Below, piece by piece: positions 44,188 through 52,972 of a DNA stretch of 64,000 nt (the first letter of the stretch is position 1; each line of letters begins with the position of its first letter). The notes below the pieces were generated by a model. That model did no database searches and was not told the DNA's origin. It worked only from the letters and a program-made list of their open reading frames with translations. The translations under genes and the position numbers were made by a program. This stretch comes from Bacillaceae bacterium OF18-1A. Its GTDB lineage: Bacteria > Bacillota > Bacilli > Bacillales > Bacillaceae_G. The stretch spans positions 10,207 to 74,206 of the forward strand of contig JAQEWB010000009.1 of NCBI GenBank assembly GCA_027694045.1, read 5' to 3'.

Positions 44188-45135
44188 ATGAAGAACTTAG
44201 TAAACAATTTAAGTACTAAAGCAACCACACAAGAAGATCTACAACAAATTTTAAAACTATGTAAGATTTACGATCAAGCCATTTACGGTGAAGTTGATAC
44301 AACGGTAGAAGATATTCTTAATTCATGGAGAGGTATTGATATTAGTAAAAGCTCTTACGTTGTTAAGAATGAGGAAGAAGTAATTGTTTACGGCATTCTG
44401 ACAGGGAATGAAAAACAATTTCCATCTGCTGTACTGATTCATCCTAAGTATATGAATCAAGGTATTGAACAAGTAATATGGTCAAAGCTTGTAGAGCGTG
44501 CTACGGATCTTGTTAGTAATTCGTCTTGCTCGAATGGCACGATTATAACACAGGCAAATAATTTCTATGAGGAAAAAATATTAGAAGAAGATGGATTTAT
44601 CCCAACTCGTATATGGTGGGGAATGGGGATTGAATTGAACTCAAATGTGCCAATACCACTATGGCCAAATGGTGTTACAGTGCGACATTACATACCTGGT
44701 GTGGATGATAAGAGATTACATGAAGCTTTTAATGAAGTCTTTGCAGATCACTGGAATTCCAAACCTTCAACGTTTGAAGAGTTTATGAAGCGTACTGGAA
44801 GAGAGGGATTTCATCCTACATTATGGTCATTAGCGATGGTTGAGGATGAAGTAGTTGGTTTTGTCTTTAGTAAAAAAGGTGCTGACAATAAAGCAGAAAT
44901 TACTCACTTAGGTGTAAGGCGTTCTAAGAGAAAACAAGGATTAGGGTTAGGGTTGTTACATCATGCATTCTATCAATTGTACGAAGAGGGAATTTCAAAG
45001 GTTCACCTCAGTGTAGATTCTGAAAACCTTACAGGCGCACCTCGTGTATATGAAGCAGCTGGAATGGAAGTACAGAGTAAATTTGTCCGTTTTGATAAGG
45101 AAGTTTTTGTAGAAAATAAAGAAGAAGTCCAGTGA
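44188..45135 (+). CDS. Two-domain GNAT acetyltransferase, 315 aa
   Basis: The frame opens at 44161 but the ATG at 44188 has AAGAGGTGG. The N-terminal GNAT-like half (SYVVKNEEEVIVYGILTGNE, LIHPKYMNQGIEQVIWSKL) lacks a clean acetyl-CoA loop. The C-terminal half is a proper GNAT domain (EVVGFVFSKKGADNKAEITHLGVRRSKRKQGLGLGLLHHAFYQLYEEG, with R-K-Q-G-L-G). This is the MshD-like double layout with one active and one degenerate half. The substrate is unknown. It may be in an operon with the membrane protein upstream. Confidence 0.82.
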   Translation: MKNLVNNLSTKATTQEDLQQILKLCKIYDQAIYGEVDTTVEDILNSWRGIDISKSSYVVKNEEEVIVYGILTGNEKQFPSAVLIHPKYMNQGIEQVIWSKLVERATDLVSNSSCSNGTIITQANNFYEEKILEEDGFIPTRIWWGMGIELNSNVPIPLWPNGVTVRHYIPGVDDKRLHEAFNEVFADHWNSKPSTFEEFMKRTGREGFHPTLWSLAMVEDEVVGFVFSKKGADNKAEITHLGVRRSKRKQGLGLGLLHHAFYQLYEEGISKVHLSVDSENLTGAPRVYEAAGMEVQSKFVRFDKEVFVENKEEVQ

Positions 45136-45160
45136 TAAATTACTGGACTTCTTTGTTTTT
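45120..45160 (+). terminator. Terminator overlapping the GNAT stop codon
   Basis: The arms AAGAAGTCCAGT and ACTGGACTTCTT begin inside the last codons of the gene and are followed by a T-rich run. Confidence 0.8.
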
Positions 45161-45264
45161 TATTGATTAGGCCTGTTCGAATGTATCAAGTATGCATAGG
45201 TGAATGGTTTTACTAATATATTAAAATTAAAAGTGGAATTCATTTGAATGACATGTATTATGAA

Positions 45265-45298
45265 ACCGAGGAAGGGATTTGCTTCTCGGTTATTTATA
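45265..45298 (+). other. Hairpin in the long gap upstream of the permease
   Basis: AACCGAG(G)AAG and CTTCTCGGTT enclose a short loop and are followed by ATTTAT, so it may be a weak terminator. The remainder of the 45161-45633 gap is very AT-rich with no gene; a CodY-like box lies at 45407. Confidence 0.35.
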
Positions 45299-45406
45299 TT
45301 GTAATAATATAAATGCTAGAATCATGTTGAATAGATGTATTTTATTGTTAATTAAGTTAAAGATTAATCAGATTTATGCATATTAATTTATTGAAAAAAT
45401 AATTGA

Positions 45407-45421
45407 ATTTTTCAGATAAAT
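45407..45421. promoter_or_regulatory. Possible CodY box
   Basis: ATTTTTCAGATAAAT matches the CodY consensus AATTTTCNGAAAATT at 12 of 15 positions. It lies about 210 bases before an amino-acid permease gene, a typical class of CodY targets. Such AT-rich matches also arise by chance. Confidence 0.35.
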
Positions 45422-45633
45422 GAATTAATATAAAATAAGTAATTTTAAGATTTATAGATTACTAGAAGATGGGCGCTTTTGGAAATATCATAAGAGGCAG
45501 GAAACGATTTTAGGATAGCTTTAATGCTAGTGTAAAATGACGTTTGCTTCATCATTTTCAGGGCCAAAAGGAATTAGGGTAAAGCATCTTGTTTTAAAAT
45601 GCGGCTATGAATCATCTAAGAGGGGGAAGTGAA

Positions 45634-47025
45634 GTGGCAAACAAAGAATTGAAAAGAGGTTTAGAAGCACGTCATATTCAAATGATTGCTTTAGGCGGAA
45701 CGATTGGTGTTGGTTTATTTATGGGGTCAGCCAGCACGATTAAATGGACAGGTCCGTCAGTAATGCTTGCTTATGCAATTGCAGGTATTTTTATCTTCTT
45801 CATCATGCGTGCCATGGGGGAAATGTTGTATATGGAGCCAAGTACAGGCTCATTTGCGACGTTCGGTCATAAGTATATTCACCCGTTAGCTGGTTATATG
45901 ACAGCATGGAGTAACTGGTTCCAGTGGGTTATCGTTGGGATGTCAGAGATTATCGCAGTTGGAGCGTACATGCAATATTGGTTCCCGGATTTACCAGCAT
46001 GGATACCAGGTATTATCGCAATGGTTATTCTTGGTGCTGCTAACTTAATTTCTGTTAAGTCATTTGGTGAATTTGAATTTTGGTTTGCAATGATCAAAAT
46101 CGTTACGATTCTATTAATGATTATTGCAGGTTTCGGTCTTATCTTCTTCGGAATTGGTAATGGTGGAGAAGCGATTGGGATATCTAATCTTTGGTCAAAT
46201 GGTGGTTTCTTTACAGGTGGTTTTTCAGGATTCTTCTTTGCATTATCACTTGTAGTTGGAGCGTATCAAGGCGTGGAGTTAATCGGGATTACTGCTGGTG
46301 AAGCGAAAAATCCAAAGAAGACGCTTACAAGAGCGATTCAAAGTACAATTTGGCGTATTTTAATATTCTATATTGGTGCTATTTTCGTTATTGTAACTGT
46401 GTATCCTTGGGATCAATTAAGTACAATTGGTAGCCCGTTCGTAGCGACGTTTGCGAAGGTTGGTATTACGGCAGCAGCTGGACTTATTAACTTCGTTGTT
46501 ATTACAGCGGCAATGTCTGGTTGTAATAGTGGTATTTATAGTGCTGGGCGTATGCTTTATACGTTAGGGGTAAATGGACAAGCACCGAAATATTTCACGA
46601 AACTTTCTGGAAATGGTGTGCCTTTATTCGGTACAGTTGGTGTAATTATCGGTTTAGCTGTCGGTGTTGTATTAAGTTATATTGCACCGAAAAATTTATT
46701 CGTATATGTATATAGTGCGAGTGTACTTCCTGGTATGGTACCGTGGTTCGTTATATTAATTAGTCAAATTCGTTTTAGAAAAGCAAAGGGAGCAGAGATG
46801 AAAGATCATCCGTTCAAAATGCCATTTGCTCCTGTTACAAACTATTTAACGATTGCCTTTTTAATTATGGTATTAATCGGTATGTGGTTTAACGATGATA
46901 CTCGCGTTTCACTAGTTGTAGGTATTATTTTCTTAGCTATCGTTACAATTAGTTTCTATGCTTTCGGAATAGGAAAGCGAGCTCCGTTAGAAGTTCCAAA
47001 TGATCAAGAGATTTCAAGTAAATAA
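45634..47025 (+). CDS. Amino acid permease (APC family), 463 aa
   Basis: A twelve-helix cation-coupled amino-acid importer of the AAT subfamily: [62 protein letters not shown] is the family start, and [45 protein letters not shown] the helix 6-7 signature. The start is a GTG at 45634 behind AGGGGGAAG; an in-frame ATG at 45607 lies before the ribosome site. The substrate is not fixed by sequence. It is a single gene with a very long leader region. Confidence 0.9.
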   Translation: MANKELKRGLEARHIQMIALGGTIGVGLFMGSASTIKWTGPSVMLAYAIAGIFIFFIMRAMGEMLYMEPSTGSFATFGHKYIHPLAGYMTAWSNWFQWVIVGMSEIIAVGAYMQYWFPDLPAWIPGIIAMVILGAANLISVKSFGEFEFWFAMIKIVTILLMIIAGFGLIFFGIGNGGEAIGISNLWSNGGFFTGGFSGFFFALSLVVGAYQGVELIGITAGEAKNPKKTLTRAIQSTIWRILIFYIGAIFVIVTVYPWDQLSTIGSPFVATFAKVGITAAAGLINFVVITAAMSGCNSGIYSAGRMLYTLGVNGQAPKYFTKLSGNGVPLFGTVGVIIGLAVGVVLSYIAPKNLFVYVYSASVLPGMVPWFVILISQIRFRKAKGAEMKDHPFKMPFAPVTNYLTIAFLIMVLIGMWFNDDTRVSLVVGIIFLAIVTISFYAFGIGKRAPLEVPNDQEISSK

Positions 47026-47028
47026 AGA

Positions 47029-47070
47029 TAACAAAAAGTCCGATTTCTTATTTAGAAATCGGACTTTTTT
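47029..47070. terminator. Bidirectional terminator
   Basis: Sixteen-base arms AAAAAGTCCGATTTCT and AGAAATCGGACTTTTT lie between converging genes. Confidence 0.9.
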
Positions 47071-47071
47071 A

Positions 47072-48091
47072 TTAAAATTCCTCTAATACAATCTTCCCAA
47101 TTGTACGTCCACTCTCAAGTAATGCATGTGCTTTTTTAAGGTTTTCTGCATTGATCGGTGTTAACGTATCGTTTAAAGTTGTATGAAGTGTACCTTCGTC
47201 TAATAGCTCACTTACTTTATTTAATAATTCGTGTTGTGTAATCATATCACCAGTTTCGTACATTGCTTTCGTAAACATAAATTCCCAAACGAATGTAGCA
47301 CTCTTGCTTTTTAAAACACCCATTTCAAGAGGATGCTCATTTTCTACAATAGAACAAATTTTTCCTTGTGGTTTAATGAGATCACTCATTGCTTGCCAAT
47401 GTTGATCTGTATTGTTTAGGCAGAAGATGTAATCTACATCATTGAATCCAACACTTTGTATCTGCTCTTTTAAAGGTTTATGATGGTTAATTGTATAGTC
47501 AGCACCGAACTTTTTCACCCAGTCTATCGTTTCAGGGCGAGAAGCAGTTGTGATTACATTTAGTCCAGCCCATTTCGCTAATTGAATAGCGATTGAACCA
47601 ACGCCACCAGCTCCGCCGATAATTAAAATGTTTTTAAATGTATTTGTTTCTTTTTTATTATAATCAATTCCTAAACGTTCGAATAAACCTTCCCATGCGG
47701 TAATCGCTGTTAAAGGAATTGCTGCAGATTCAGCATTACTTAAAGTTTTTGGTTTTTTACCAACGATTCTTTCATCAACTACGTGGTATTCACTATATGT
47801 ACCTTGTCTCGTAATGCTACCAGCGTAAAAGACTTCATCACCTTCTTTAAATAACGTACAACTTTCACCAGTTTGTACGACAACACCGCTAGCATCCCAG
47901 CCAAGTATTTTTGCTATATCTTCTTTTTTATCTTTCGGAGAGCGAACTTTTGTATCAACCGGGTTAACGGAAATTGCGTTAACTTTAACGAGTATATCTC
48001 TTCCTGTGGCAACAGGTTTTTCAACCTCAATATCAATTAAACTGTTTTCGTTTTCGATAGGTAAGTATTCGTGTAAACCAATTGCTTTCAT
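47072..48091 (-). CDS. Zinc-type alcohol dehydrogenase-like oxidoreductase (YogA-like), 339 aa
   Basis: A medium-chain dehydrogenase of the zinc-binding-alcohol-dehydrogenase-like subfamily that typically lacks catalytic zinc. The GroES-like domain has NAISVNPVDTKVRSPK and LGWDASGVVVQTG; the Rossmann loop is ILIIGGAGGVGSIAIQLAKWAGL. The family ending ALLESGRTIGKIVLEEF is present. The ATG at 48091 has GGAGGG; the frame extends to 48121 without a site. It probably reduces quinones or enals with NADPH. It is a single gene. Confidence 0.88.
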   Translation of the reverse strand: MKAIGLHEYLPIENENSLIDIEVEKPVATGRDILVKVNAISVNPVDTKVRSPKDKKEDIAKILGWDASGVVVQTGESCTLFKEGDEVFYAGSITRQGTYSEYHVVDERIVGKKPKTLSNAESAAIPLTAITAWEGLFERLGIDYNKKETNTFKNILIIGGAGGVGSIAIQLAKWAGLNVITTASRPETIDWVKKFGADYTINHHKPLKEQIQSVGFNDVDYIFCLNNTDQHWQAMSDLIKPQGKICSIVENEHPLEMGVLKSKSATFVWEFMFTKAMYETGDMITQHELLNKVSELLDEGTLHTTLNDTLTPINAENLKKAHALLESGRTIGKIVLEEF

Positions 48092-48159
48092 TTTTATTCC
48101 CTCCATTAAAGTAAAAATCATTTACTTCTATATTATAGATGGTGAAATACTGTTATGTA

Positions 48160-48204
48160 AAAAAGTACATCCTTTTTATAGTGAGAAAGGATGTACTTTT
48201 TGAT
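48160..48204 (-). terminator. Intrinsic terminator
   Basis: The arms AAAGTACATCCTTT and AAAGGATGTACTTT with a T run close the gene at 48204-48716. Confidence 0.85.
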
Positions 48205-48716
48205 TAAATAATCTTTTTAAATAAGTTATAGACTTTTTTCGAATTGGTCTCATTTAACTGGTAATACGTAAGGTTTACATCATCAGGAGTATCTTGCTGA
48301 GCAATCATCACTTCGCTACTGTCGTGATCAACTACCCATATGAAATATTTTTTATAAGTCCCATCCTTGAAAGTAATCCACATATCAAAATCGATTAAAT
48401 CTGACCCTTCTTCATCTAATGTTAATTTCCCTTTTTTTGCGGTATCCATACTGTTAATAAATGTTTTTAATTCATCTGTTTTTGTGAGAAAGATATCCTT
48501 TTTTGTTTTAATGGATTCTACATGTATATCTTTTATTTCCTGTTTTCCTAAAAAGACAGGGGGCTCCTTTGGGTCTCTTTGCGTTGAAATAATAGTAGCT
48601 TTCTTCTTTGGTTTATTTTCTGCATAGAAGTCTTGAATAGATTTTCCAGAGCTTACAAACCATACGATTCCACAAATAATCAATGTGCTACCAAGCAATA
48701 AAATGATTTTCTTAAT
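48204..48716 (-). CDS. Membrane-anchored protein of unknown function, about 170 aa; probable ATT start
   Basis: Family not recognised. One N-terminal membrane helix (IILLLGSTLIICGIVWFV) is followed by an extracytoplasmic domain of about 140 residues with a central EGSDLIDFDMWITFKDGTYKKYFIWVVDHD block. The only ATG/GTG/TTG option is a TTG at 48698 inside the helix. Extending upstream gives ATT-AAG-AAA-ATC (an MKKI-like start) at 48716, with a well-placed AGAGGAGAA site 7-8 bases before, and a stop shortly upstream. ATT initiation or a mutated ATG is likely. Confidence 0.6.
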   Translation of the reverse strand: MKKIILLLGSTLIICGIVWFVSSGKSIQDFYAENKPKKKATIISTQRDPKEPPVFLGKQEIKDIHVESIKTKKDIFLTKTDELKTFINSMDTAKKGKLTLDEEGSDLIDFDMWITFKDGTYKKYFIWVVDHDSSEVMIAQQDTPDDVNLTYYQLNETNSKKVYNLFKKII

Positions 48717-48787
48717 AGAATATTCTCCTCTCTATTACTTCGTGTGAAGAGTTTTTCTATTAATATATGATAGGTAAGCGTAAAGTA

Positions 48788-49252
48788 TTATAGTTGAACT
48801 TGGTTATGGTTCACAGTTTTTATAGGGCGATCAACGAGTAAATTGTAAGTGAGCCCAATTAATACGAAAACACCGCCGATAATCTTTCCAGTTGAGAGTT
48901 CATTTGTTAGAAAGAAATCAATGATAGTCCCCGCAAATAATTGTCCGATAAAGATGAGTAACGTTAAATAAAATGCTGATATTTTAGGTGTGATGTAGTT
49001 GGATAATGAGATAACGATAACACCTACTAATCCGCCTAAGTAAACAGCGATAGGAATAGATTGCAATGTATGACTAGGAATATACAATGAATCTGAACTG
49101 AACATTAAAAATAACATAGAGAAAAATAAGCCAGTAATATAATTAAAAAACGTGCCTTCCCAATTGCCAATTTTTTTTGCTAAATTCGCGTTAATAATTC
49201 TAGCAACAACGATAGAAACACCAGCTAAAATAGCGATCGTAATATATAACAT
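48788..49252 (-). CDS. DMT transporter, YdcZ/DUF606 type, 154 aa
   Basis: Five predicted membrane helices with the DUF606 pattern: TIAILAGVSIVVARIINANLAKKIGNWEGTFFNYITGLFFSML, PIAVYLGGLVGVIVISLSNYITPKISAFYLTLLIFIGQLFAGTIID and GKIIGGVFVLIGLTYNLLVD. These small drug/metabolite-family proteins commonly occur as adjacent pairs that form a heterodimer. Its partner is encoded 13 bases upstream on the same strand. The substrate is unknown. Confidence 0.85.
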   Translation of the reverse strand: MLYITIAILAGVSIVVARIINANLAKKIGNWEGTFFNYITGLFFSMLFLMFSSDSLYIPSHTLQSIPIAVYLGGLVGVIVISLSNYITPKISAFYLTLLIFIGQLFAGTIIDFFLTNELSTGKIIGGVFVLIGLTYNLLVDRPIKTVNHNQVQL

Positions 49253-49265
49253 TTTCTTGCCCCCA

Positions 49266-49688
49266 TTAATAAATTGTCATGATTATAATTCCGGAAGAGA
49301 TGAAACATAATCCAATTAGTTTTTTCTTTTCAAACTTTGCAACTTTCATTCCTAATAAGCCGAAATGATCAATAACGATGGAAGCGATAGATTGACCGAG
49401 TAAACTTAATGCAATCGTAATAGAAGCACCAAGGACGGAGAAACTTATATTATTAAAAAGAACAGTGAATACTCCAATCGCTCCAGCGCTATATAAAAAA
49501 AGTGGAATACTTTTATCAAAATGAATTTTATTTTTGTTCATAATTAAAACGATAACAACGGCTATTAAACCGACAAGATGAATAACAACGCTCGCTGTAT
49601 ACTTGCCAATTAACTCAGATAAAATCCCATTCAGTGGAAGCATAACGGCGATGAGCACCCCAATAAAGACAGAAAGAAAGTTATACAA
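49266..49688 (-). CDS. DMT transporter, YdcZ/DUF606 type, partner subunit, 140 aa
   Basis: The second member of the pair has NFLSVFIGVLIAVMLPLNGILSELIGKYTASVVIHLVGLIAVVIVL and SITIALSLLGQSIASIVIDHFG, both of DUF606 type. An ATG at 49712 has no ribosome site, whereas the in-frame TTG at 49688 is 6 bases after AAAGGGGA and gives the normal N-terminus; I prefer the TTG. The gene pair is divergent from a Crp/Fnr-type regulator. Confidence 0.78.
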   Translation of the reverse strand: MYNFLSVFIGVLIAVMLPLNGILSELIGKYTASVVIHLVGLIAVVIVLIMNKNKIHFDKSIPLFLYSAGAIGVFTVLFNNISFSVLGASITIALSLLGQSIASIVIDHFGLLGMKVAKFEKKKLIGLCFISSGIIIMTIY

Positions 49689-49748
49689 TGTAATATCCCC
49701 TTTATATTTCATATTTGTAATGACTGTATCATGCTGAAATTGTGTATT

Positions 49749-49768
49749 ACTATGACATATGTCATAGT
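49749..49768. promoter_or_regulatory. 20-bp perfect palindrome in the divergent promoter region
   Basis: ACTATGACAT followed by its exact reverse complement ATGTCATAGT, midway between the transporter pair and the Crp/Fnr-type gene. Symmetry and size fit a Crp-family dimer site. Confidence 0.65.
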
Positions 49769-49820
49769 GGAAGAAGAAAATTTTGATTACAATGGGGATG
49801 AGTTGTAAAGGTGGGGGACT

Positions 49821-50513
49821 ATGAAGAAAGTATGTAATTCTATTAAATTAGCAGCGTATATGAAGCAAAATAATATTGATTCCTTTTTTAGTCATGATAT
49901 GAAGCCATATATGGAACTTATATTTTTTAAAAAGAATGAGTTTATTTGCAAGGAGAATGAGGAGATAGATTATTTATATTTTTTTGTGGAAGGAAAAGCG
50001 AAAGCATTTAATACATTAAGTAACGGGAAATCTGTATTGTTATGTTTTTATGATAGTTTGCAGCTGTTAGGAGATGTGGAGTTAATTCATTCTCAAAAGA
50101 CTGCTTCAAATGTACAAGTGATGGCAGATTCATATTGTGTTGGTTTGCCTTTAGGAAAAGTGAGAAATCAACTATTTCATGATGCGAAATTTTTACGATG
50201 TATTTGTGGATCATTAGCACATAAATTAAATCGACTTTCCAAAAATAGTACAATTAATTTACTATATCCACTTGAAAATCGACTTGCGAGTTACATGTTA
50301 GCAGCAGGGGAACGAGCGGTGCAGCACGGAAATAGAATTGTATTTAGTGGGAATTTAACGGAAATAGCTGAATTGTTAGGAACGAGTTATCGACATTTAT
50401 TACGTACATTAAATATTTTTTGTGATAAAGAAATTATAAAGAAGAACGATGGTTGCTTTGAAGTAGTAAATGTAGTTGTTTTGAGAGAGTTGGCTGCGGA
50501 TGTGTATAAATAG
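49821..50513 (+). CDS. Crp/Fnr family transcriptional regulator (YeiL-like), 230 aa
   Basis: An N-terminal cyclic-nucleotide-binding-like jelly roll (ELIFFKKNEFICKENEEIDYLYFFVEGKAKAFNTLSNGKSVLLCFYDSLQLLGDVELI, residues about 30-95) precedes a C-terminal helix-turn-helix (GNLTEIAELLGTSYRHLLRTLNIFCDKEIIKK). The sequence resembles E. coli YeiL more than Crp. Several cysteines are present but no classical FNR N-terminal cluster. It is divergent from a YdcZ transporter pair across a perfect palindrome, so it probably controls that pair and itself. Confidence 0.85.
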   Translation: MKKVCNSIKLAAYMKQNNIDSFFSHDMKPYMELIFFKKNEFICKENEEIDYLYFFVEGKAKAFNTLSNGKSVLLCFYDSLQLLGDVELIHSQKTASNVQVMADSYCVGLPLGKVRNQLFHDAKFLRCICGSLAHKLNRLSKNSTINLLYPLENRLASYMLAAGERAVQHGNRIVFSGNLTEIAELLGTSYRHLLRTLNIFCDKEIIKKNDGCFEVVNVVVLRELAADVYK

Positions 50514-50527
50514 GGGGGAGAGTATAA

Positions 50528-50881
50528 ATGATAACACCTATATTTAGAATTTTTGATATTGAAAAAGCAAAGCTATTTTACTTAGATTTTTTAGGATTTC
50601 AACTGGATTGGGAACATCGGTATGAGGAACATATGCCATTGTATATGCAAATTTCGTTACATGATGCTGTAATACATTTATCAGAGCATCATGGGGATGC
50701 TTCGCCAGGCGGTGCAATTCGGGTCAAAATAGATAATGTAAAGGAGTATCATGCTGTATTATTAAGTAAAGAATATGCTTATTCGAATCCTAATATAGAA
50801 AAAACACTTTGGGGCACAATTGAATTAACTGTGATCGATCCATTTGCAAATAGGATTACATTGTATGAAGAGAAACTTTAA
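50528..50881 (+). CDS. VOC/glyoxalase superfamily protein, 117 aa
   Basis: A single vicinal-oxygen-chelate unit: TPIFRIFDIEKAKLFYLDFLGFQLDWEHRYEEHMPLYMQISLHDAVIHLSEHHGD, then GGAIRVKIDNVKEYHA and DPFANRITLYE. It resembles bleomycin-resistance-like VOC proteins (ligand sequestration) but is not a confirmed resistance protein. It starts 14 bases after the Crp/Fnr-type gene with GGGGGGAGAG, so they form an operon. Confidence 0.85.
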   Translation: MITPIFRIFDIEKAKLFYLDFLGFQLDWEHRYEEHMPLYMQISLHDAVIHLSEHHGDASPGGAIRVKIDNVKEYHAVLLSKEYAYSNPNIEKTLWGTIELTVIDPFANRITLYEEKL

Positions 50882-50928
50882 AAAACTATATTAAATTGAG
50901 CAGTTGAGCTAGGTGCTTGATGAATATA

Positions 50929-50970
50929 TAAAAGAGGAGTTCGTAAAATAACGAACTCCTCTTTTATATA
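50929..50970 (+). terminator. Intrinsic terminator
   Basis: Fifteen-base arms AAAAGAGGAGTTCGT and ACGAACTCCTCTTTT. Confidence 0.92.
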
Positions 50971-50985
50971 TTGTGTGGCAAAAAA

Positions 50986-51013
50986 ATAGATCAGTAGCAG
51001 CAACTACTGATCA
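50986..51013 (+). other. Hairpin without T run
   Basis: GATCAGTAG and CTACTGATC enclose a 6-base loop just after the previous terminator. The rest of the 51014-51356 stretch is AT-rich without a gene; a 14-base palindrome AGGAAATATTTCCT lies at about 51288 before the next gene. Confidence 0.35.
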
Positions 51014-51356
51014 TCCATAGGTACATGAATTAGGAGAGGTCAAACATTTATTAACCTTAGTATAATAGATTTTCATAATTTAATAAACTGAAAATTCTTA
51101 TTTTTTATTGAGAAAGTTTTTTGTATCGAAATATAAAAACTAATCATTTTATTGTTTTTAAAAGTTTTTATATGTTTTTTTTCAAATTTATTAGAAAATA
51201 TGTTGTTAGTTTGGATTCACTTTACTAATCTCTCTTTCTATAAAAATATGATAGTTATATTTTGGAAATTTATGATATAGTCTATGTAGGAAATATTTCC
51301 TTACACTTGATGATTCTCATAGTCATTACATTTGCAAGAGGGGAGGGGAAATGATT

Positions 51357-51605
51357 ATGAAATTTGATGATCAACGCCTACTAGGAGTTCGATTAGGTTC
51401 TGTGCTTGTAACAGAAGAGAATCAATATTTAGTCATTAAGAAAAAAGAGCATTATGCATTATTAAACATACATAATTTAGAATGCACACATGTAGAGGTG
51501 CAGCTAGAACATATTGAAGAATTGTTGCGGGAAGATTTCCAAGAAAGTATAACGGAGATTATTGCGCCGGAACATATAAAGATTGTTGCGAAGAATGTTA
51601 TATAA
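51357..51605 (+). CDS. Small conserved hypothetical protein, 82 aa
   Basis: Family not recognised. The protein is soluble with alternating strands and one acidic helix (EVQLEHIEELLREDFQESITEI). GGGGAGGGG lies right before a first ATG at 51351; the second ATG at 51357 has better spacing. The upstream leader holds a perfect AGGAAATATTTCCT palindrome that could be an operator. It is a single gene closed by a terminator. Confidence 0.6.
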   Translation: MKFDDQRLLGVRLGSVLVTEENQYLVIKKKEHYALLNIHNLECTHVEVQLEHIEELLREDFQESITEIIAPEHIKIVAKNVI

Positions 51606-51638
51606 GAAAGAAGCGGGGGAATCCGCTTCTTTCTTTAT
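51604..51638 (+). terminator. Intrinsic terminator
   Basis: The arms AAAGAAGCGG and CCGCTTCTTT are followed by CTTTAT. Confidence 0.8.
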
Positions 51639-51673
51639 ATTTGTTTATGAAATAAAAGATGAAGTGTTTTTAA

Positions 51674-51877
51674 CTATTTTGCAGGAATTCGCAGTATAAG
51701 GTGAAGTAATTTATCTCTATACATATACATTAGCCATAGAGTGGTTATGTAGGAAATAAGTGTGTTTTTATTTTCTATAGGTGATTTAAAGATAAGCCAA
51801 CCAACTATATCAAATAGTAAATGTAATGCGAATGAAAGAACTACAAATAGTAGTAATGTTTTCAAAAATCTTTTCAT
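51674..51877 (-). CDS. Small membrane protein, 67 aa
   Basis: Family not recognised. Two hydrophobic segments (TLLLFVVLSFALHLLFDIVGWLIF and TLISYITTLWLMYMYR) with basic flanks suggest a two-pass membrane protein. AGGAGGACGCTTC precedes the ATG, a very good site, so it is likely real. Confidence 0.65.
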   Translation of the reverse strand: MKRFLKTLLLFVVLSFALHLLFDIVGWLIFKSPIENKNTLISYITTLWLMYMYRDKLLHLILRIPAK

Positions 51878-52004
51878 GAAGCGTCCTCCTGAATGAAAGG
51901 TTGTATTAATAATATTATATATTACTATTATACATAAAATGTGTTTAATGGTAAAATTTACACAAGTTAATGAAATAAATAATTGCTAGTGAGGAGGAGT
52001 AGCC

Positions 52005-52325
52005 GTGGAATTTTGGGTTATCATACCGATAGCGGCCCTTGGCTTTATTTATATTAAAGAAAAATTAAATGAAATTGAAAAGAAAAATGACGCTCGTTTA
52101 AAAGGGATTGAAGATAGGTTACAAGTAATTACGAAAGAAATGGGAATTGTGGAAAGAGAACCTGAGATTAATAAAGAATTGCGTCAGCTTGTAGAAGAAG
52201 GGAAAACAGTTACGGCGGTTAAGAGAGTAAGGGAAGCGTTCGGATTATCGTTATTAGAAGCGAAGCAATATGTCGATAAATTATTTGAAGAAAAAATGAT
52301 GATTAATAAAGAGCGTGAGTGGTAA
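52005..52325 (+). CDS. Membrane-anchored protein with ribosomal L7/L12 C-terminal-like domain, 106 aa
   Basis: One N-terminal membrane helix (WVIIPIAALGFIYI) is followed by a coiled-coil linker (EKLNEIEKKNDARLKGIEDRLQVI). A C-terminal domain (ELRQLVEEGKTVTAVKRVREAFGLSLLEAKQYVDKLF) resembles the L7/L12 C-terminal fold found in several small Bacillus proteins. The function is unknown. The start is a GTG behind GAGGAGGAG. Confidence 0.75.
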   Translation: MEFWVIIPIAALGFIYIKEKLNEIEKKNDARLKGIEDRLQVITKEMGIVEREPEINKELRQLVEEGKTVTAVKRVREAFGLSLLEAKQYVDKLFEEKMMINKEREW

Positions 52326-52361
52326 AATTAATCTTTGTAGATTCAAAATACGTAAAAAATA

Positions 52362-52400
52362 CAAAAGAGAGGAGAAAATAAATTTCGCCTCTCTTTCTTT
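52362..52400. terminator. Intrinsic terminator
   Basis: The arms AAAGAGAGG and CCTCTCTTT enclose a 15-base loop and are followed by CTTTTA. Confidence 0.7.
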
Positions 52401-52444
52401 TAACTATATTGAAATGCTAAAGGTGTTAATCACGTCTGTATATG

Positions 52445-52549
52445 TTACTGAGATTTTACTTCTAAGTATACGAATACTAGTACTGTCATAATTGCTATAA
52501 CAACGTAAGTAGCATCAAGCATTATAAGTGTCTTTAAAGTTTCAGTCAT
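52445..52549 (-). CDS. 34-aa single-pass membrane peptide
   Basis: A short frame, MTETLKTLIMLDATYVV then IAIMTVLVFVYLEVKSQ, starts at 52549 behind a strong AGAGGTGAG site 6 bases away. It consists almost entirely of one membrane helix with polar ends, a typical small-membrane-protein layout. The family is unknown. The strong ribosome site is the main support. The 52550-52972 stretch beyond it holds only the promoter region of the next gene. Confidence 0.55.
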   Translation of the reverse strand: MTETLKTLIMLDATYVVIAIMTVLVFVYLEVKSQ

Positions 52550-52972
52550 CCGAACTCACCTCTGTTATAAAAATATAACATGATCTTTTATCAATCACAT
52601 AAGAGATCATACAGATAAAAAATGTATAAGACATTTTTTAAGTAGTTTCTATATCAATATATCATATAATTAATGTAAATAATGTTAAGATAGTGTAAAG
52701 GTATTGTAAATGAAGGTGTTTCTTATACTGTTCATATTTCTTGATTAGAGTAATAGGTATGGAGAATACCACTTTTTTGTAATAGTTTATTATTTTTGAA
52801 GGGCTGTTCGGTGTGGAGTGGAAAAATCCATTTACTATTTTCGGCCAAATTTAATCAATATAATATGATAAAATTTGGTTAAAAATAGTGAGATTTTAAG
52901 TGTAATGAGGTACACTAGTCAATGGTTTTAGTTTAAAGTCGATTGACGTTGATGTATATGGGGGAAAGATTA

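Noticed and set aside
50528..50881. Bleomycin resistance gene
   Set aside because: VOC proteins of this size have many functions and nothing specific supports bleomycin binding.
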